From the NCBI RefSeq assembly GCF_001005825.1, contig NZ_LBHV01000015.1, positions 1 to 64,000 of the forward strand: 64,000 nt of DNA, read 5' to 3'. Each line of letters begins with the position of its first letter. Position 1 is the stretch's first letter. A program made the translations under genes and the position numbers. Positions 8,391-17,325 of the stretch are shown here, piece after piece. Source of the DNA: Rhizobium sp. LC145. GTDB lineage: Bacteria; Pseudomonadota; Alphaproteobacteria; Rhizobiales; Rhizobiaceae. Below the pieces are notes generated by a model. The model made no database searches. It saw only the letters and a list, made by a program, of their open reading frames with translations, and had not been told where the DNA came from.

Positions 8391-8703
8391 TTTGCACTCC
8401 GCGAAATATGGTACATGATTATCCTTGTCCGGCCGGCAGAAACAGTGCCTGTAAGCAGAACACAGCGGCGAGGTATTCGCTTGCAAATATCTTTTTTGGC
8501 ACTTTCCGCTCCTCAAAAGCAAATCGGATCGTCCGGAAATAGCTGCAAAAATTTGAAAGTCTTTTGCGTTTTTGCGGAGAAATCCCGCACTAGCGGCGCG
8601 CGCAACAACAAAGCACAATTCCCCGCCTTGATCCCGCGTCTGGAGGAGATGCAGGGCTATTGCTGTTTGGCGGCGACGGGGATGCTCGCCTAGGGAGGGA
8701 AAT
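8391..8703. promoter_or_regulatory. Divergent control region of allE and the purine permease
   Basis: About 310 bases with no gene. It contains AGCTGCAAAAATTTGAAAGT ending at 8560, whose TTTGAAAGTCT core (8552-8562) recurs in three other control regions of the island (exactly at 12160-12170, loosely at 18316-18326 and 21967-21977). The AGCTGCAAA part also recurs at about 12125. No riboswitch structure could be recognised by eye. Confidence 0.5.
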
Positions 8704-9999
8704 GTGTTCGAACGGTTTTTCAAATTGAGTGAGCACGGTACGTCCGTGCGCACTGAACTGGTCGCGGGCGTGACGACGTTCCTGACGATGTCCTACATCA
8801 TCTTCGTCAACCCGGACATCCTGTCGACGACAGGGATGGACCGCGATGCGATCTTCGTCGCGACCTGTCTTGCCGCGGCACTCGGTTCCATCGTGATGGC
8901 GCTGGTCGCCAACTGGCCGATCGGCATGGCGCCCGGCATGGGGCTCAACGCCTTCTTCGCCTTCACCGTCGTTGCCGCTCTCGGCTTCACCTGGCAGCAG
9001 GCACTCGGCGCCGTCTTCATTTCCGGTGTGATCTTCCTGATCCTGACGGTGACGGGCGTGCGAAGCTGGCTGATCGCCGGCATCCCGCATTCGCTAAGAA
9101 GCGCGATCGCCGCCGGTATCGGCCTTTATCTTGGCATCATCGCGCTGAGGAATGCCGGCGTCGTCGTCGACAATCCAGCGACGCTAATCGGCCTTGGCGA
9201 TCTCACGCAGACCGGCCCGCTGCTCTCCATGTTCGGCTTCTTCGTGATCGCGGTGCTCGATTCGCTGAGGGTCCGCGGCTCGATCCTGATCGGCATCCTG
9301 GCAGTCACCGTGCTTTCGATGCTGCTCGGCGTCAGTGAATTCAAGGGCATCGTCTCGGCGCCGCCGAGCATCGCGCCGACCTTCATGCAGCTCGATATCA
9401 TGGGCGCGTTGCATGGTGGCCTCATCCACGTCATCCTCGTCTTCGTACTCGTCGAGGTCTTCGACGCGACCGGCACGCTGATCGGCGTCGCCAAGCGTGC
9501 GAAACTGGTGCAGGAAGGCAAGCCCAGCCGCCTCGGCCGCGCGCTTCTGGCCGACAGCACGGCCATCGTCGCCGGCTCGCTCATCGGCACGAGCAGCACC
9601 ACGGCCTATATCGAAAGCGCCTCCGGCGTTCAGGCGGGCGGCCGCACGGGCTTGACCGCGCTGACCGTCAGCGCTCTCTTCCTGGCGGCACTCTTCTTCT
9701 CGCCGCTTGCCGCAGCGGTTCCTTCCTATGCGACAGCACCGGCTCTTCTCTATGTCGCCGGCCTGATGATGCGCGAGCTGACGGAAGTCGACTGGGACGA
9801 TCTGACGGAAGCCGCACCGGCGGCGCTCACCGCGCTTGCCATGCCGTTCACCTCCTCCATCGCCAATGGTCTGGCCTTCGGCTTCGTCAGCTATGTCGTC
9901 CTGAAGGTCTGCACGGGCAAATGGAACATCATCCATCCGGCCACGCAGATCGTTGCTGTGCTGTTCATCATCCGCTTTGCCTTCTTCTCGCACGGTTGA
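8704..9999 (+). CDS. AzgA-type purine permease (NCS2 superfamily; adenine/guanine/hypoxanthine)
   Basis: 431 residues with about 12-14 hydrophobic segments. The start ELVAGVTTFLTMSYIIFVNP and the motifs GMAPGMGLNAFF and GTSSTTAYIESASGVQAGGRTG are diagnostic for the AzgA/PbuG/AdeQ group, which imports adenine, guanine or hypoxanthine by proton symport across the inner membrane. It starts at GTG 8704 behind AGGGAGGG. The gene stands alone on the plus strand and ends at a strong hairpin. Together with guanine deaminase and xanthine dehydrogenase it supplies substrate to the urate pathway encoded nearby. Confidence 0.92.
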   Translation: MFERFFKLSEHGTSVRTELVAGVTTFLTMSYIIFVNPDILSTTGMDRDAIFVATCLAAALGSIVMALVANWPIGMAPGMGLNAFFAFTVVAALGFTWQQALGAVFISGVIFLILTVTGVRSWLIAGIPHSLRSAIAAGIGLYLGIIALRNAGVVVDNPATLIGLGDLTQTGPLLSMFGFFVIAVLDSLRVRGSILIGILAVTVLSMLLGVSEFKGIVSAPPSIAPTFMQLDIMGALHGGLIHVILVFVLVEVFDATGTLIGVAKRAKLVQEGKPSRLGRALLADSTAIVAGSLIGTSSTTAYIESASGVQAGGRTGLTALTVSALFLAALFFSPLAAAVPSYATAPALLYVAGLMMRELTEVDWDDLTEAAPAALTALAMPFTSSIANGLAFGFVSYVVLKVCTGKWNIIHPATQIVAVLFIIRFAFFSHG

Positions 10000-10036
10000 G
10001 GGTCGACTGAGCGACCTGTTCTGTTAATCCCAAGCG

Positions 10037-10080
10037 AAATCGGCCGGGCCGCATGAACTGCGGCCCGGCCGATTTTTCTT
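10037..10080 (+). terminator. Strong intrinsic terminator after the purine permease
   Basis: A perfect 17-bp stem (10037-10053 with 10059-10075; core CGGCCGGGCCGCA) with a 5-nt loop, ending in GATTTTTCTTT. The T-rich 3' side is on the plus strand, so it terminates the permease transcript. It also separates it from the convergent ureidoglycolate lyase gene. Confidence 0.9.
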
Positions 10081-10096
10081 TGTGGTCGGCGAAAAG

Positions 10097-10582
10097 TCAG
10101 CGGATGAGATAGGGATCCGCGTAGAAATGCTCTTCCAGGTTCACGCCCTCGCCGCCGCGATCGACGACGACGAAATCGGATAGGCCATCAAGGGGCGTGA
10201 GGATGCCGTGCCAGACGTTGCGGCCGATATTGACGCCTTGTCCCGGACTTGTCCGGAAGGCGAGCGGCTCGCCTGGACCGTTTTCCGTTTCCGGCGCCGC
10301 GACGACCAGGAAAGGATTGGCCGTCAGCGGAATGAAGGCCTGGCTGCCGAGGGGATGCCTCTCCACCATCTTGAGTTCCAGCGGCAGCGGGTAGGGCTCG
10401 CCACGGAGAAGGCTGATCATCGGCCGCGCCTTCTCCCCCGTGGTTTCGACCTTTGCGAGATCGTGATGGCGGATGCATTTCCCCGCATTGATGGGAAAAC
10501 TCTGCGCCCCTTCCATTTCGATGACGTCGCCGAAGGGGGCGAAGGCCTCGCGCGTTAGCGGCCGGATTTCGATTACCTTCAT
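10097..10582 (-). CDS. allA: Ureidoglycolate lyase
   Basis: 161 residues, the normal size for AllA. Motifs include IEIRPLTREAFAPFGDVIE at the N-terminus and RNVWHGILTPL, containing the conserved W-H of the active site, near residue 120. The enzyme splits (S)-ureidoglycolate into glyoxylate and urea in the cytoplasm. The ATG at 10582 follows GGAGGAGC; an upstream frame to 10648 adds unconserved residues. It lies 85 bases downstream of the PuuE-UraD gene and is probably co-transcribed with it. Its glyoxylate product is the substrate of the Gcl encoded at 22068. Confidence 0.92.
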   Translation of the reverse strand: MKVIEIRPLTREAFAPFGDVIEMEGAQSFPINAGKCIRHHDLAKVETTGEKARPMISLLRGEPYPLPLELKMVERHPLGSQAFIPLTANPFLVVAAPETENGPGEPLAFRTSPGQGVNIGRNVWHGILTPLDGLSDFVVVDRGGEGVNLEEHFYADPYLIR

Positions 10583-10667
10583 TCGTGCTCCTCCGTTTGC
10601 TGTCTCCTCACTGCCCCCGGCTGTCGCCAGCCGGAGGCAGATTTGCAAGATTCTTGAACGCGAGCCT

Positions 10668-12086
10668 TCAGCCAGGCAGCATGGAAGCGAGGCGCAGAAA
10701 CGCGATCCGCTCCACCTGGCGGCAGGCGGTCGCGAATTCCGTGTCGCGGTCGTTGCCGATGCGCGTCTCGAAGGCGGCGAGGATGCTTGCCTTGGTGTTG
10801 TCCCGCACGGCGATGATGAACGGGAAGCCGAACTTCTCCACGTATTGGGTGTTCAACTCGGTGAAGCGGACCCGCTCCTCGTCCGTCAGCGCATCGAGGC
10901 CGACGGAGGCCTGCTCCTCCGTCGAGCTTGCCGTCAGGCGTTTGGCCTGCGCCAGCTTGCCGGCGAGGTCCGGGTGGGCGACCAGCACGCCGAGCCGTTC
11001 CGCCTCGCTTGCGGCGCGGAACTGGAAGGTGAGCGCTGCCGCAAGGCCGATTGCCGTGTCGTTGGCCCGCGACAGTTCGTCAGCCCAGGCACGCCGGGCG
11101 ATCCAATCGGAATGTTCGAAGACGCCGCCGAAGCGCTCGACGAATGCGCTTTCGGACAAACGCGAGGGGGGATCGGCAAGGGTCTGCGGAGGATGGGTCT
11201 TCGCCCAATGCTCGGCGATGTCGATGCGCCGTGCGATCCAGACCTTCTCATGGCTCTGGACGTAATCGATGAAACGGGCAAGCGCCATAGCCCGGCCCGG
11301 CCGGCCGGCGAGCCGGCAATGGAGGCCGATGCTCATCATCTTCGGGCTTCCGGCAAGGCCTTCCGCATAGAGGACGTCGAAGGAATCCTTGAGATAGCTG
11401 AAGAACTGATGGCCGCTGTTGAAACCCTGAGCCGTCGCAAACCGCATGTCGTTGGCGTCGAGCGTATAGGGGACGACCAACTGCCTGCGCCCGCCCTGCT
11501 CATGCCAGTAGGGCAGGTCGTCGGCATAGGCGTCGGAGACGTAGTCGAAGCCGCCGACCTCGGTGATGAGATCGATGGTGTTGGCCGAACAGCGCCCGGT
11601 ATACCAGCCGCGTGGCGGCTCGCCGGTGACCAGCGTGTGCAGGCGGACCGCCTCGGCGATCGCCGCGCGCTCCTCCTCGAGACCCATGTCCTTGTGTTCG
11701 ACCCATTTCAGGCCATGTGAGGCGATTTCCCAGCCGGCGTCGAGCATGGCGGCGACCTGAGCGGGCGAGCGCTTGAGTGCGGTCGCCACGCCGTAGACGG
11801 TGACGGGCACGGCCTTTCCCGTCAGCAGCCGGTGCAGTCGCCAGAAACCGGCGCGGGCGCCGTATTCGTAGATCGACTCCATGTTCCAATGGCGCTGTCC
11901 CGGCCATTGGGCGGCGCCGACGATTTCGGAAAGGAAGGCTTCGGACGCCGCGTCGCCGTGCAGCACGCTGTTTTCGCCTCCTTCCTCGTAATTGAGGACG
12001 AATTGTACGGCGATGCGCGCGCCGTCCGGCCACTGTGCCGCGGGCGGCGTCTGGCCATAACCGTGGAGATCACGGGGATATCGCAT
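10668..12086 (-). CDS. puuE: Fusion of PuuE-type allantoinase and OHCU decarboxylase (UraD)
   Basis: 472 residues in two parts. Residues 1 to about 305 are a polysaccharide-deacetylase-fold allantoinase (PuuE), with YEEGGENSVLHGD, GWEIASHGLKW and GRCSANTIDLI. Residues about 310-472 are OHCU decarboxylase, with ESAFVERFGGVFEHS, LVAHPDLAGKLA, FTELNTQYVEKFGFPFIIAV and a catalytic His in the AHPDL motif. The decarboxylase makes (S)-allantoin from OHCU; the allantoinase opens it to allantoate. Joining consecutive steps may favour channelling. The ATG follows GGGAGAAGAG. It is divergent from the HIU hydrolase gene, which catalyses the preceding step. Confidence 0.9.
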   Translation of the reverse strand: MRYPRDLHGYGQTPPAAQWPDGARIAVQFVLNYEEGGENSVLHGDAASEAFLSEIVGAAQWPGQRHWNMESIYEYGARAGFWRLHRLLTGKAVPVTVYGVATALKRSPAQVAAMLDAGWEIASHGLKWVEHKDMGLEEERAAIAEAVRLHTLVTGEPPRGWYTGRCSANTIDLITEVGGFDYVSDAYADDLPYWHEQGGRRQLVVPYTLDANDMRFATAQGFNSGHQFFSYLKDSFDVLYAEGLAGSPKMMSIGLHCRLAGRPGRAMALARFIDYVQSHEKVWIARRIDIAEHWAKTHPPQTLADPPSRLSESAFVERFGGVFEHSDWIARRAWADELSRANDTAIGLAAALTFQFRAASEAERLGVLVAHPDLAGKLAQAKRLTASSTEEQASVGLDALTDEERVRFTELNTQYVEKFGFPFIIAVRDNTKASILAAFETRIGNDRDTEFATACRQVERIAFLRLASMLPG

Positions 12087-12247
12087 GGAACTCTTCTCCC
12101 GAATGTCTTATGCGACCGATTTCTAGCTGCAAATCGCGCGCGTTATTCCCCTTGGAAATTTTGAAAGTCTCGAACGATACCGCTGCTTTCCAGGGGAATG
12201 AGGCTGGCGGATAGTGCGGGGAGGAATGCGGTATTCGGGAGGAAAAA
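12087..12247. promoter_or_regulatory. Divergent control region of puuE-uraD and uraH-xdhABC
   Basis: 160 bases between the two operons. It contains TTGGAAATTTTGAAAGTCTC, whose TTTGAAAGTCT core (12160-12170) is identical to that at 8552-8562, and AGCTGCAAA at 12125-12133, also shared with that region. The motif may be a regulator site or a promoter -35 region. Confidence 0.5.
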
Positions 12248-12616
12248 ATGCAATCGCAGTCACACGGAAAGGGGCGCCTGACGACTCATGTTCTGGATAC
12301 GGCGCTTGGAAAGCCGGCCAATGGGCTGCGCGTCGAGCTCTTCCGGATCGAGGGCAATGCGTTCCATCATCTTCATACCGTGCATACGAATGATGACGGC
12401 CGCTGCGATGCACCGCTGCTGTCCGGCGAAACCATGAAGGCCGGCACCTACGAATTGCGCTTTCACGCCGGCGATTATCTCGGCCGCACAGCTGGCCAGC
12501 AGCCGATGTTCCTCGACATCGTCCCGATCCGTTTCGGCATTGCCGAGGAGGGCGCGCATTACCATGTGCCGCTGCTCGTCTCGCCCTACAGCTATTCAAC
12601 CTACCGGGGGAGCTGA
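12248..12616 (+). CDS. uraH: 5-hydroxyisourate hydrolase (transthyretin-like)
   Basis: 122 residues of the transthyretin-related protein family. The start LTTHVLDTALGKPANGL carries the first catalytic His, the Arg of the middle motif lies in ELRFHAGDY, and the C-terminus ends in the signature Y-R-G-S. It hydrolyses 5-hydroxyisourate from urate oxidation to OHCU. A GAGGAAAA ribosome site precedes the ATG. No signal peptide is seen, so it is cytoplasmic. It is the first gene of an operon with xdhA, xdhB and xdhC, with only 3 bases to xdhA. Confidence 0.94.
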   Translation: MQSQSHGKGRLTTHVLDTALGKPANGLRVELFRIEGNAFHHLHTVHTNDDGRCDAPLLSGETMKAGTYELRFHAGDYLGRTAGQQPMFLDIVPIRFGIAEEGAHYHVPLLVSPYSYSTYRGS

Positions 12617-12619
12617 ACC

Positions 12620-14101
12620 ATGGCTGTCACGATCCGCTCCGAGCTTCGCTTCATTCTGAACGGCCAGGACGTCGCGCTTTGCGATGTGGCGCCGGACCAG
12701 ACCTTGCTCGATTGGCTGCGCCTCTCCCGCTCGCTCAGGGGGACGAAGGAAGGCTGCGCTGAGGGCGACTGCGGCGCTTGCACGGTGCTGGTCGGCCGCC
12801 TCACGCCGACCGGCGGCCTCACCTATGAGAGCGTCAACGCCTGCATCCGCTTCCTCGGTTCACTCGACGGCTGTCATGTGGTGACCGTCGAGCATCTTGG
12901 CGGCAGCGACGGGCGTCTTCACCCCGTTCAGCAGGCCATGGTCGATTATCACGGCTCGCAATGCGGCTTCTGCACGCCGGGCTTCGTCATGTCGCTCTAC
13001 GCGCTCTGGATGCAGACGCCGAACCCGAGCGATCAGGAGATCGAGACGGCGCTTCAGGGCAATCTCTGTCGCTGCACCGGCTACGAGCCGATCCTGCGCG
13101 CCGCTCGCGCCATTTCCAGCTATGCCGGCACGGAGAAGGACCCCCTGCTTGCCGAACGCGAAACGATAATTGTGCGCCTCAAGACTTTGAAGGACGGCGC
13201 GCGTGTCGAGATCGGCGAAGGCAAGCATCGCCTGGTCGTGCCGGCCAGCCTCGACGATTTCGCCACGGTCTTGGAAGCATCGCCGACCGCGACCGTGGTC
13301 GCCGGCTCCACCGATGTGGGGCTCTGGGTCACCAAGCATATGCGCGACATCACGCCGGTGGTCTTCATCGCCGGGCTCGACGAGCTGAAGTCGATCGCGG
13401 TGAAGGATGGCGTGATCTCAATCGGCGCCGGCGTCACCTATTCCGAAGCGATCTCCACGCTTTCGCATCACATTCCGGCGTTAGGGCCGCTCATCACCCG
13501 CATCGGCGGTTGCCAAGTGCGCAACATGGGCACGATCGGGGGCAATATCGCCAACGGCTCGCCGATCGGCGACACGCCGCCGCCACTGATCGCTCTGGGA
13601 AGCACGCTGACGCTGCGCAGGGGCGGGGTCCGTCGGACCATCGCCCTGGAAGATTTCTTCATCGCCTATGGAAAACAGGATCGCCAGCCCGGCGAATTCG
13701 TGGAGGCCGTGCATGTGCCGGTTCCCGCCGCGGCGGAGAAGTTCGCGATCTACAAGGTGACCAAGCGCCGCGACGAGGACATCACGGCAACGCTCGGCGC
13801 CTTTCGCCTGACGCTTGCTGCTGACGGCACGGTGGCCGGCATCACTATTGCTTACGGCGGCATGGCGGCGACGCCGAAGCGGGCCCTTGCCGTGGAAAAG
13901 GCGCTTCTCGGCCAGCCCTGGACCGAGGCCACGGTGGAGGCAGCCATGGAGAAATATGCGGAAGACTATGCGCCGCTGACCGATATGCGCGCCACCGCGG
14001 AATACCGCGCATTGGTGGCCAAAAACCTTCTCCTGCGTTTCCATTTCGAAACGATGTCCAGCGAGGCACCCGTGCAGGTGTCCAGATATGAGGCTGCGTG
14101 A
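12620..14101 (+). CDS. xdhA: Xanthine dehydrogenase small subunit (2Fe-2S and FAD)
   Basis: 493 residues. The N-terminal 2Fe-2S domain shows EGCAEGDCGAC; the second cluster domain shows SQCGFCTPGF and NLCRCTGYEP. The FAD domain starts near residue 190 (VVAGSTDVGL) with GGQ-like and GTIGGNIANGSPIGD motifs, followed by the C-terminal CO-dehydrogenase flavoprotein domain. It passes electrons from the molybdenum site in XdhB to NAD+ in the oxidation of hypoxanthine and xanthine to urate. It lies between uraH and xdhB with gaps of 3 bases each side, so it is translated as part of one operon. Confidence 0.96.
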   Translation: MAVTIRSELRFILNGQDVALCDVAPDQTLLDWLRLSRSLRGTKEGCAEGDCGACTVLVGRLTPTGGLTYESVNACIRFLGSLDGCHVVTVEHLGGSDGRLHPVQQAMVDYHGSQCGFCTPGFVMSLYALWMQTPNPSDQEIETALQGNLCRCTGYEPILRAARAISSYAGTEKDPLLAERETIIVRLKTLKDGARVEIGEGKHRLVVPASLDDFATVLEASPTATVVAGSTDVGLWVTKHMRDITPVVFIAGLDELKSIAVKDGVISIGAGVTYSEAISTLSHHIPALGPLITRIGGCQVRNMGTIGGNIANGSPIGDTPPPLIALGSTLTLRRGGVRRTIALEDFFIAYGKQDRQPGEFVEAVHVPVPAAAEKFAIYKVTKRRDEDITATLGAFRLTLAADGTVAGITIAYGGMAATPKRALAVEKALLGQPWTEATVEAAMEKYAEDYAPLTDMRATAEYRALVAKNLLLRFHFETMSSEAPVQVSRYEAA

Positions 14102-14104
14102 GCC

Positions 14105-16471
14105 ATGAACAAGCACACTTCTCACCTCACGGGCGATCTCACGGCTGAAAAGATCGTTGGCAGCGTCCATTCCAGTATTCGCCACGATTCCGCGCATAAG
14201 CATGTGGCCGGCACAGCCGTCTATATCGACGACATCACCGAGCCGGCCGGCACGCTGCACGTGGGCCTAGGCCTTTCGACCGTCGCCCACGGTATCCTGA
14301 AATCCGTCGACCTATCGGCGGTGCGCGCCGCGCCAGGCGTTGTCGATGTGCTGACCCATGAGGACGTGCCCGGCGTCAACGACATCTCGCCGTCCTACAT
14401 GAACGACGATCCGGTGCTCGCCAACGGCAAGGTCGAGTTCCACGGCCAGCCGATCTTCTGCGTGATTGCCGAGGCGCGCGACCAGGCTCGTCGCGCCGCG
14501 CGGCTTGCGAAGATCGAGTACGAAGAACTGCCGGCCGATATCGACATCTGGGACCTCGACGTCAAAACCCACCGGCAGGTGGTCACGCCGCTGACGCTGA
14601 AACGCGGCGATGCGGCCACCGCGCTTGAAAGCGCCCCGCGCCGGGTGAAGGGCCGCATGCGGCTCGGCGGCCAGGACCACTTCTATCTGGAAGGTCAGGT
14701 TTCGCTTGCCATACCCGGCGAGGATGACGAGATCATCGTCTATTGCTCGACCCAGGGTCCGAGCGAGACGCAGCACATGGTGGCCCATGCGCTCGGCGTG
14801 CCGAGCAATGCGGTAACGATCGAGGTGCGCCGTATGGGCGGCGGCTTCGGCGGCAAGGAAACCCAGGCGAACCAGTGCGCGGCGATCGCGGCGATCGCCG
14901 CCAAGAAGCTGAACCGCGCCGTAAAGATCCGGCTCGACCGCGACGAGGACATGGCCGCCACCGGCAAGCGGCACGATTTCGCCATCGACTACGAGGTCGG
15001 TTTCGACGAGGAAGGCCGCATTCACGCCGTCGATTATACGTTCGCGCTGCGGGCCGGTTTTTCGGCGGACCTTTCCGGCCCGGTGGGCGACCGTGCACTC
15101 TTCCATTGCGACAACGCCTATTTCTTCCCGCATGTGCATGCCAAATCGGCGCCGCTCTATACGAACACAGTCTCCAACACGGCATTTCGTGGCTTCGGCG
15201 GGCCGCAGGGCATGGTGGGTGCGGAACGCGTCATCGAAGAGGTGGCGTTTGCCGTCGGCAAGGACCCGCTCGAAATCCGCAAGTTGAACTTTTACGATGC
15301 GATGGGCGTCGAGGGGTCACGCAACCTCACGCCCTACCACCAGAAGGTGGAGGACTGCATCATCCAGCGCATCGTCGCGGAACTGGAGGAAAGCGCCGAC
15401 TATGCCGGCCGCCGCCGCGCCATCGCGGAATTCAATGCCAAGAGCCGCTTCGTGAAGCGCGGCATCGCGCTGACACCTGTGAAGTTCGGCATTTCCTTCA
15501 CCAAGACGGAATCGAACCAGGCGGGCGCGCTGGTGCATATCTACACGGATGGCTCCGTGCACATGAATCACGGCGGCACCGAGATGGGGCAGGGCCTGCA
15601 CCTGAAGGTCGCGCAGGTGGTCGCGGAGGAATTCCAGATCGACATCGACCGGGTGAAGATCACCGCCACCACCACCGCCAAGGTGCCGAACACCGCACCG
15701 ACCGCTGCTTCCTCGGGCGCCGACCTGAACGGCATGGCGGCGCAGAACGCCGCCCGCCAGATCAAGGATCGGCTCATCGATTTCGCCGCCGAAAGCCATC
15801 AGGTGCCGCGCGATCAGGTGGTTTTCCTGCCCAACCGGGTGCGCATTGGCCATATCGAGATTTCATTCAATGAACTGGTGAAGAAGGCCTATATGGCGCG
15901 CGTTCAGCTCTCGGCGGCCGGTTTTTACAAGACGCCGAAGATCCATTGGGACCGTTCCAAGGGCCGAGGCCATGCCTTCTATTACTATGCCTATGGGGCG
16001 GCTTGCTCGGAGGTTTCCGTCGACACGCTGACCGGCGAATATGTTGTCGAGCGTACCGATATCCTTCACGATACCGGCCGCTCACTGAACAGGATCATCG
16101 ATATCGGCCAGGTCGAGGGCGGCTTCATCCAGGGCATGGGATGGCTGACAACGGAGGAACTGTGGTGGGACGGCAAGGGGCGGCTCAGAACCCATGCCCC
16201 CTCCACCTACAAAATCCCGCTTGCCTCAGACCGGCCCAAGATATTCAATGTGGCGCTGACCGACTGGTCGGAGGCCTATGAGCCGACGATCCATCGCTCC
16301 AAGGCGGTCGGCGAGCCGCCGCTGCCGCTCGGCATCTCCGTGCTGCACGCTCTTTCGGATGCCGTGGCGAGCGTGGCGGATCATAAGATTTGCCCGCGCC
16401 TCGATGCGCCGGCGACGCCGGAGCGCGTGCTGATGGCGATCGAGCGTCTGAAGGTTTCGAAAAAGGGGTAA
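14105..16471 (+). CDS. xdhB: Xanthine dehydrogenase molybdenum-binding large subunit
   Basis: 788 residues, the usual length for bacterial XdhB. The molybdopterin domain shows GGQDHFYLEGQ, RRMGGGFGGKETQ, FRGFGGPQG and MNHGGTEMGQGLH. The catalytic Glu lies in the C-terminal KAVGEPPLPLGIS. It oxidises hypoxanthine and xanthine at the Mo site in the cytoplasm. Sulfuration of the cofactor requires XdhC, encoded 5 bases downstream. The start is 3 bases after xdhA. Confidence 0.96.
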   Translation: MNKHTSHLTGDLTAEKIVGSVHSSIRHDSAHKHVAGTAVYIDDITEPAGTLHVGLGLSTVAHGILKSVDLSAVRAAPGVVDVLTHEDVPGVNDISPSYMNDDPVLANGKVEFHGQPIFCVIAEARDQARRAARLAKIEYEELPADIDIWDLDVKTHRQVVTPLTLKRGDAATALESAPRRVKGRMRLGGQDHFYLEGQVSLAIPGEDDEIIVYCSTQGPSETQHMVAHALGVPSNAVTIEVRRMGGGFGGKETQANQCAAIAAIAAKKLNRAVKIRLDRDEDMAATGKRHDFAIDYEVGFDEEGRIHAVDYTFALRAGFSADLSGPVGDRALFHCDNAYFFPHVHAKSAPLYTNTVSNTAFRGFGGPQGMVGAERVIEEVAFAVGKDPLEIRKLNFYDAMGVEGSRNLTPYHQKVEDCIIQRIVAELEESADYAGRRRAIAEFNAKSRFVKRGIALTPVKFGISFTKTESNQAGALVHIYTDGSVHMNHGGTEMGQGLHLKVAQVVAEEFQIDIDRVKITATTTAKVPNTAPTAASSGADLNGMAAQNAARQIKDRLIDFAAESHQVPRDQVVFLPNRVRIGHIEISFNELVKKAYMARVQLSAAGFYKTPKIHWDRSKGRGHAFYYYAYGAACSEVSVDTLTGEYVVERTDILHDTGRSLNRIIDIGQVEGGFIQGMGWLTTEELWWDGKGRLRTHAPSTYKIPLASDRPKIFNVALTDWSEAYEPTIHRSKAVGEPPLPLGISVLHALSDAVASVADHKICPRLDAPATPERVLMAIERLKVSKKG

Positions 16472-16476
16472 AGACG

Positions 16477-17325
16477 ATGCCGGCCGCGCGAGAAGACGTT
16501 CGGGATTTTCTTCGCCGCGAACCGGTGTCGGTCCTGGTCGAAGTGACGGGCGCGGCGGGCTCGACGCCGCGCGATACCGATGCCTGGATGCTGGTATCGG
16601 AAAGCGCGATCTTCGGGACGATCGGCGGCGGCCAGCTTGAATATATGGCGATCGACCAGGCACGCCGCGCAATCCGCTCCGGTCTTGCCGCCGAGCCGAT
16701 GAGCGTGCCACTCGGACCGGAGATCGGTCAATGCTGCGGCGGCCGCGTCGGCCTCTCCTTCAAGGCGCTCGATCACGAGGTTACCGAAACGCTCATCGCG
16801 CGCAATGATCGGGAGATGGCCATGAGACCGCATGTCTATGTTTTCGGCGCCGGTCATGTCGGTGATGCGCTCGCATTGGCGCTGTCGCTCGCGCCGCTAC
16901 GCGTCGTGCTTGTGGACACGCGGGAGGAGGAGCTCGTCGCCTCGACGGTGCCGCATATCGAAACATGCCTTACCGCCATGCCGGAAGCCGTGGTGCGCGA
17001 CGCTCCGCCCGGCAGCAGCTTCGTGATCCTGACCCACGACCACGCGCTCGATTTCCTCATCACCGCCGAGGCGTTGAAGCGCGCGGACGCCGCCTATGTC
17101 GGCATGATCGGCTCGAAGACCAAGCGCGCCACCTTCCGCAACTGGCTGTCGCGCGAAGCCGGTCGGCCGGAACTTTTCGAACGACTCGTCTGTCCGATCG
17201 GCGGTACGGCGGTGAAGGACAAGCGCCCGCCGGTGATCGCCGCGCTCGCGGCGGCGGAGATCATGACCGCAGCGCTGAGATGGGCCGGAAACCAGGTGAG
17301 CAGGGCGCAAGCCGTCAGCCGGTAG
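16477..17325 (+). CDS. xdhC: Xanthine dehydrogenase accessory protein XdhC
   Basis: About 282 residues. The N-terminal XdhC/CoxI motif SVLVEVTGAAGSTPRD and GTIGGGQLEY are followed by LGPEIGQCCGG with its Cys pair, then a Rossmann-like domain (VYVFGAGHVGDAL) and GLIGSKTKR-like MIGSKTKRATF. XdhC binds the molybdenum cofactor and delivers it in sulfurated form to XdhB. The ATG at 16477 follows AAGGGGT; a longer frame to 16390 overlaps xdhB out of frame. The 3' end overlaps the convergent LysR gene by 11 bases. Confidence 0.93.
   Translation: MPAAREDVRDFLRREPVSVLVEVTGAAGSTPRDTDAWMLVSESAIFGTIGGGQLEYMAIDQARRAIRSGLAAEPMSVPLGPEIGQCCGGRVGLSFKALDHEVTETLIARNDREMAMRPHVYVFGAGHVGDALALALSLAPLRVVLVDTREEELVASTVPHIETCLTAMPEAVVRDAPPGSSFVILTHDHALDFLITAEALKRADAAYVGMIGSKTKRATFRNWLSREAGRPELFERLVCPIGGTAVKDKRPPVIAALAAAEIMTAALRWAGNQVSRAQAVSR

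Noticed and set aside
8391..8703. Possible purine or xanthine riboswitch before the purine permease
   Set aside because: No conserved riboswitch core could be recognised by eye. A covariance-model scan would decide, but nothing here supports a call.
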